Part shown: one piece after another, positions 60,357 to 64,000 of the stretch | Layout of the letters: each line of letters opens with the position of its first letter | Position numbering within the stretch: position 1 is the stretch's first letter | Source: Chalciporus piperatus | Lineage: Eukaryota; Basidiomycota; Agaricomycetes; Boletales; Boletaceae | Length of the DNA stretch: 64,000 bases | Direction of reading: 5' to 3' | Assembly (NCBI GenBank): GCA_038093975.1 | Contig: JBBPTG010000063.1 | Coordinates: 1-64,000 of the forward strand | Notes under the pieces: model-generated | What the model saw: the letters and a program-made list of their open reading frames with translations, nothing else | Databases searched by the model: none | What the model was told of the DNA's origin: nothing | Translations under genes and position numbers: made by a program

Positions 60357-61769
60357 ATGCCTCGCAAGCACAACAAAGAAGAAACGGTCATAGCAGTCCA
60401 GAACGCAATTCGCGACCGTGACCCGTTCTGTACTGGCACATGCACTGTTCCGGACCATCAGCGTATGCTTTACTACAGTAATGGAGACGTCCTTCGGTGA
60501 GTAAATAAGGACGTAACTGAAGGGAGATACTGACATCTTTGAAAGTCGCATCGATTTCTCCAAAGCCGCCGCTTGCGAGCTTGATGATCTCTATCGAGCT
60601 TGCAAGCCAGCCGAGTTCGGCCGGAGCGGGGAGAACGTCTTAGATGAGTCTTATAGAAAGGCGGGGGAGATGGGGCTCTCGTCATTTCCCACTCCTTTTG
60701 ATCCTCGAAGCCTGGGCATCCACGAATCAGGTTAGCAAAGTGTTGCTTGCGGAAACTAGCGGCGCCATGGAAATGGAACTCTACAAGTTGAACGTCTATG
60801 GTTGAGTACCTTTGAGTTGATTCCGAGTGGAGTTCGGTGCTTACCACGCTATAGGGCCGGGCGATTTCTTCAAAGCCCACAAAGACGCCCCACGGAGCAC
60901 GGAGATGTTTGGTTCCTTGGTCGTCGTTCTTCCTACCAAACATGAGGGAGGCCAACTTGTGCTCCGCCAAGACGACACGGAGTGGACCACCGATTTCACA
61001 GACCAGTTCGCGGAAGCCATCGAGCCGTCTATTTGCTTTATCGCGTTCTTCGGTGACATCGAACATGAGGTTCTGCCTGTTACGTCTGGTTACCGGGTGA
61101 CGCTCACCTACAACCTCTACCACAAGCCTTCGCACGTCACTAGCGCCTCACGCATCCCCACTCCATTCCATCAGAACCTAAAGGACGCCCTCATCAAACT
61201 CGTAAATGATCGGTCCAAGTTACCGCAGGGTGGTTACCTCGGATTCGGTCTCGTCCACGAATACGTCTACCCTGGGAGCGAACCAGCCAGCTCATTACTG
61301 GGTCAACTGAAAGGGGCTGATCGCGCTCTCGCCGACGTGTGCGTGAACTTGGATTGACTTATTCCTTGAAGCTCCTTTATCGTCAACTCGCCCGCCAGAA
61401 GTAAATCTCATCACTGCAGAAGAACTCCCTCCTAGTCGGCAGCTTGAAGGCGAGGCTGAACCGATGGAGCATTTGCAGATGCTGCTTGGGGACGAAACAA
61501 TCGATCAGGTAGAGGGCGTCGAGATCGTTGGAGCCCCGGACTCCCAGCTCAACCCCGACTCGGAGGTGTTTGAATATGCTGAGTTTTTGAAAGCGTTCTA
61601 CCGGACGCCCGTCACTCAGCTGTTGGAGATAACGCCGATGAAGTCTTCGGTTGGGGTCAAGACACCATATCTCGCTTATGGAAACCAGGCAGAGTTGGAT
61701 TTCTTCTATGGGAGTGCATGTATGCTCGTCGCTGTTGGTCCGGCGGATGCTCGTGTGCCCGTGGTGTAA
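60357..61769 (+). pseudogene. 2OG-Fe(II) oxygenase paralogue with three frame breaks
   Basis: Exon 1 (60357 to about 60496) reads MPRKHNKEETVIAVQNAIRD and ends at a normal donor. Exon 2 starts RIDFSKAAACELDDLYRACK but has an extra base near 60729, after GIHE, which creates stops. Exon 3 keeps all ligands (AHKDAPR, DIEHEV, SGYRVTLTYNLYHKP) up to about 61357. There VCVNLD runs into a stop; one base of shift restores LTYSLKLLYRQLARQK, and a further shift near 61401 restores VNLITAEELPPSRQL through to the stop at 61767-61769. Splice sites and TATA box are intact, so inactivation looks recent. The frames are described here, not repaired. Sequencing error is the alternative, but three independent breaks make it less likely. 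Confidence 0.78.
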
Positions 61770-62236
61770 TAACAGCAGGTGACTACCGACCACTACAGAA
61801 GTAGGTCAGTCGCCTGGTCAGTTTAGTACCATCAGTGTGTTTTTCATGATTGCAGACCGCTTCTTGATCAGTACTCGGCGGTTGCAATGTTAACAATAAT
61901 ACTATCACGACACGGTTCCATGCTCAGAGCAGACCGCCAAACGCAAGCTAGACATTATGCACTCATAAATAACGACAACAAGACGGATAACGCATTACTA
62001 GTACTAGACGGATTTCATAACACAGGCGAAACGTCAACAAGGATATCATTGATAGTCGGAAAAAGTCAGTGAACGAGCAGGAGAGAGAGGGAGGAATGAA
62101 AACGCTAGCGATTGGGATCGTCCGTAAGCAGTCCCTAGTCGAAACGAGGTATCGATCGTAAAACGCCAGCGTGTCGTTTGTTTATCGCCGAGTCGACTCC
62201 GACACGGTCGTGAAGACCAAGCTTCGGAGCATGAAA
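61770..62236. other. Intergenic, convergent 3' ends
   Basis: Lies between the oxygenase pseudogene and the chitin synthase stop codon. No ORF or repeat of note. Confidence 0.4.
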
Positions 62237-64000
62237 TTACTCTCCAGCGAAGAGACGAATAAACATATAGGTCGTTGAGCCGATGAAACGGATGACTGCA
62301 TAACTTATTCAGCATGGTCGGAGGACTTGCAGGTGGCACAACGACGTACAGGCAAGTCCGACAACGGATAACAGGATGAAGTCCATAAAGCCATTGACAG
62401 CTACCGAGTTCTGACCACTTCCTGGGGCAGGTATTGCGGCACTATACAAGATACGAACGTAAGTTTGCGCAGAAAACAGGCGGGAAAGCAGGAAAAACAT
62501 ACACAACGACAGCAGCCAGCAAAGCCTACATTAAGTCGATCAGTAAACAGCAACGGGCACACGCAGTCGAGAGAAACTCACATTGCTCAACGTCCAAACC
62601 AACAGAACCTACAATCACCGACGACCATTCAGCAACAATCCAAGCCAGCGAGTTTACGAACGAAGCAAGCTTACGTTCGTTCGGAAGGTTTTATAATAAT
62701 CCTCCTGCTGCGTTGCCGCGTCGACTGTTGATTCGGTTTTAGGTGGCTTGGTGGACAAGACATGGATCGCATCTTCATATGCGGCATTGATGTCCGTCTC
62801 TGCTGTCGGTACCGCGACTTCCACTTCGTTTTTGTTGGGACCTTTACCAGAGGAGACGACACCAAGATCGGTGGAAACCCTGTTGTCACCTTTGGTACCC
62901 CATGAGACATCGTGGACGTTTGCGAACTGGAGCGGTTGGTATGAATGACACGATCAAAAGTGTAGGTGAACCAAGCGTACGGCATAAACATTCAAGACGG
63001 CAATATAGGACGGTGCCATGAGTAGATATTGGACAAAGGACGTGATCATGTGCCACGGTTCAAACTGTAACGGTGAACGATTTTAGCACGACATTCACAA
63101 AGGTAAGTATAACGAAGACATACGAAGATGAGCGACGCTGCGATGTAAAGCCCAAGAGTAGCCGCAAGCGAGAATATGATGTTTCTGAATATCGAGTTTG
63201 TGAGGAAATCACTGGCTTGGACAGCGCGGTGCTGCGATTGAGCGACGGCTTCAACACCCTTGTAGGCAAGCAGGAATGCTGAGACCTATGATTCATTGCG
63301 CGACGATGTGAGCGCAGAACTTCCCACAGGAAGGAATCAAGAAATAGACATACCGTCATATAAATCGTGATTAGACCGAAGCCAACGAAAGCCAGAGTGT
63401 ACGCCCACTTCGCTCCTTGTGGCCGGTTACCCAGTGAAAGTATGAAACACGTCATGAGCAGCCCCAGATAAAAGTAATTGAGAGCAACGTTGAGGTAATG
63501 AAGGGTGGGGACATAGTTCTCCAGAGCGTTCGTGAGGATGACGAATGCGATGTAGTAGTTGCCCTAGTGAACAGCGGCGTATCAATCGGGGCAGTTCAAA
63601 ATGAAGAGATATAGCACGTACGAGCGCAAACCATGAAAATATCAAATTATACAGCTGGTAGACCATCTCAACGTGGATCCAAAACTTGCGCAAGAACGAA
63701 TGCGACGAGCGATAGATGTAGTGGAAATGAACGACACTGTGGATTGCAGCGAAGAATGAACCGTTGAGCCAACGTCGACGTTGGGATATCAGCTCTGGAA
63801 CTTGATCAGGGACGTCGGTGACCGCATAAGCTGACTTGACGTAGTGCAGGATCCATGAGCCTCCACGCTTCGAGACGAGTTCCCAACACAAAATCTACCA
63901 GACGGTGAGTTATCAAAATTCCTAGAGGATTGGCTACGCACCCGATCCTCGGCAAGGTACATGTTGGCAGTGAAGATATCAGCGCCCGCGCCATGCATCT
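62237..64000 (-). CDS. Chitin synthase (division 1), C-terminal part, partial at right edge
   Basis: Ten exons on the complement (63942->64000, 63622-63894, 63354-63563, 63124-63285, 62981-63064, 62675-62926, 62582-62608, 62503-62525, 62350-62441, 62237-62295) give about 413 residues in one frame; the 5' part is outside the window. The visible sequence has [34 protein letters not shown] and the chitin-synthase signature [13 protein letters not shown] (the QxxRW motif that grips the growing chain), then the multi-span C-terminal membrane region and the conserved [13 protein letters not shown]. The end is [19 protein letters not shown]. The enzyme polymerises UDP-GlcNAc at the plasma membrane. 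SWGTKG and the order of motifs place it in classes I-III rather than the myosin-motor classes. Two very short exons (27 and 23 nt) carry WTLSN and ALLAAVV. Confidence 0.92.

Overview
The window is nuclear DNA from a filamentous basidiomycete, most likely Agaricomycetes. Evidence: nearly every gene is cut by short introns (about 45-70 nt, GT-AG, ctRAY-type branch sites), and the gene content is typical of mushroom-forming fungi (DUF6534 membrane protein, F-box protein, secreted Kex2-repeat protein, GH20 hexosaminidases, division-1 chitin synthase, DHA1 and monocarboxylate-type MFS carriers). There are no operons. Exon models were built by hand from splice sites, reading phase and protein-family conservation. 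The models described as intact close in frame; those that do not are described as broken or unresolved.

Layout. 1-1.6 kb: ORF1 (zinc-knuckle, gag-like) of a LINE retrotransposon running off the left edge. 3.1-10 kb: an amidohydrolase diverging from a BOL2/Fra2-type BolA gene, an unrecognised gene, a secreted Kex2-cleaved repeat protein, and a WD40 gene with a broken frame. 10.1-18 kb: a DHA1 multidrug-type MFS carrier, a small unknown gene, and AFG2 (ribosome-biogenesis AAA-ATPase). 18-20.8 kb: no gene seen. 20.8-30.5 kb: a dense housekeeping block with ATP17 (ATP synthase subunit f), RCE1 (CAAX protease), a CCDC137-like basic protein, a monocarboxylate-type MFS carrier, BIM1 (EB1), an F-box protein and a small unknown gene. 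32.3-37.7 kb: a 19-exon WDR7/Rabconnectin-3-beta-like gene. 37.9-45.9 kb: a GH20 beta-hexosaminidase cluster of one relic plus two intact tandem copies, with a 435-bp inverted-repeat element beside it. 46.2-52.7 kb: a very large SET-domain lysine methyltransferase. 53-61.8 kb: a 2OG-Fe(II) oxygenase family in three states (relic, intact, frameshifted) around a decayed DUF6534 gene. 62.2-64 kb: the 3' part of a chitin synthase running off the right edge.

Functional links are loose. Hexosaminidases and chitin synthase both act on chitin. RCE1, BIM1, AFG2, ATP17, BOL2 and the WDR7-like gene are single-copy cell-maintenance genes. The right third (37.9-61.8 kb) shows the most turnover: tandem duplication, relics, frameshifts and mobile-element traces.

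Most notable observations: a Kex2-processed repeat precursor, the best candidate for an undescribed peptide system; a cluster of GC-AG introns, including one where two tandem paralogues differ by a GC versus GT donor; a 9-nt microexon in ATP17; an intron-plus-exon tandem duplication inside the SET gene; and the copy series of 2OG oxygenases.
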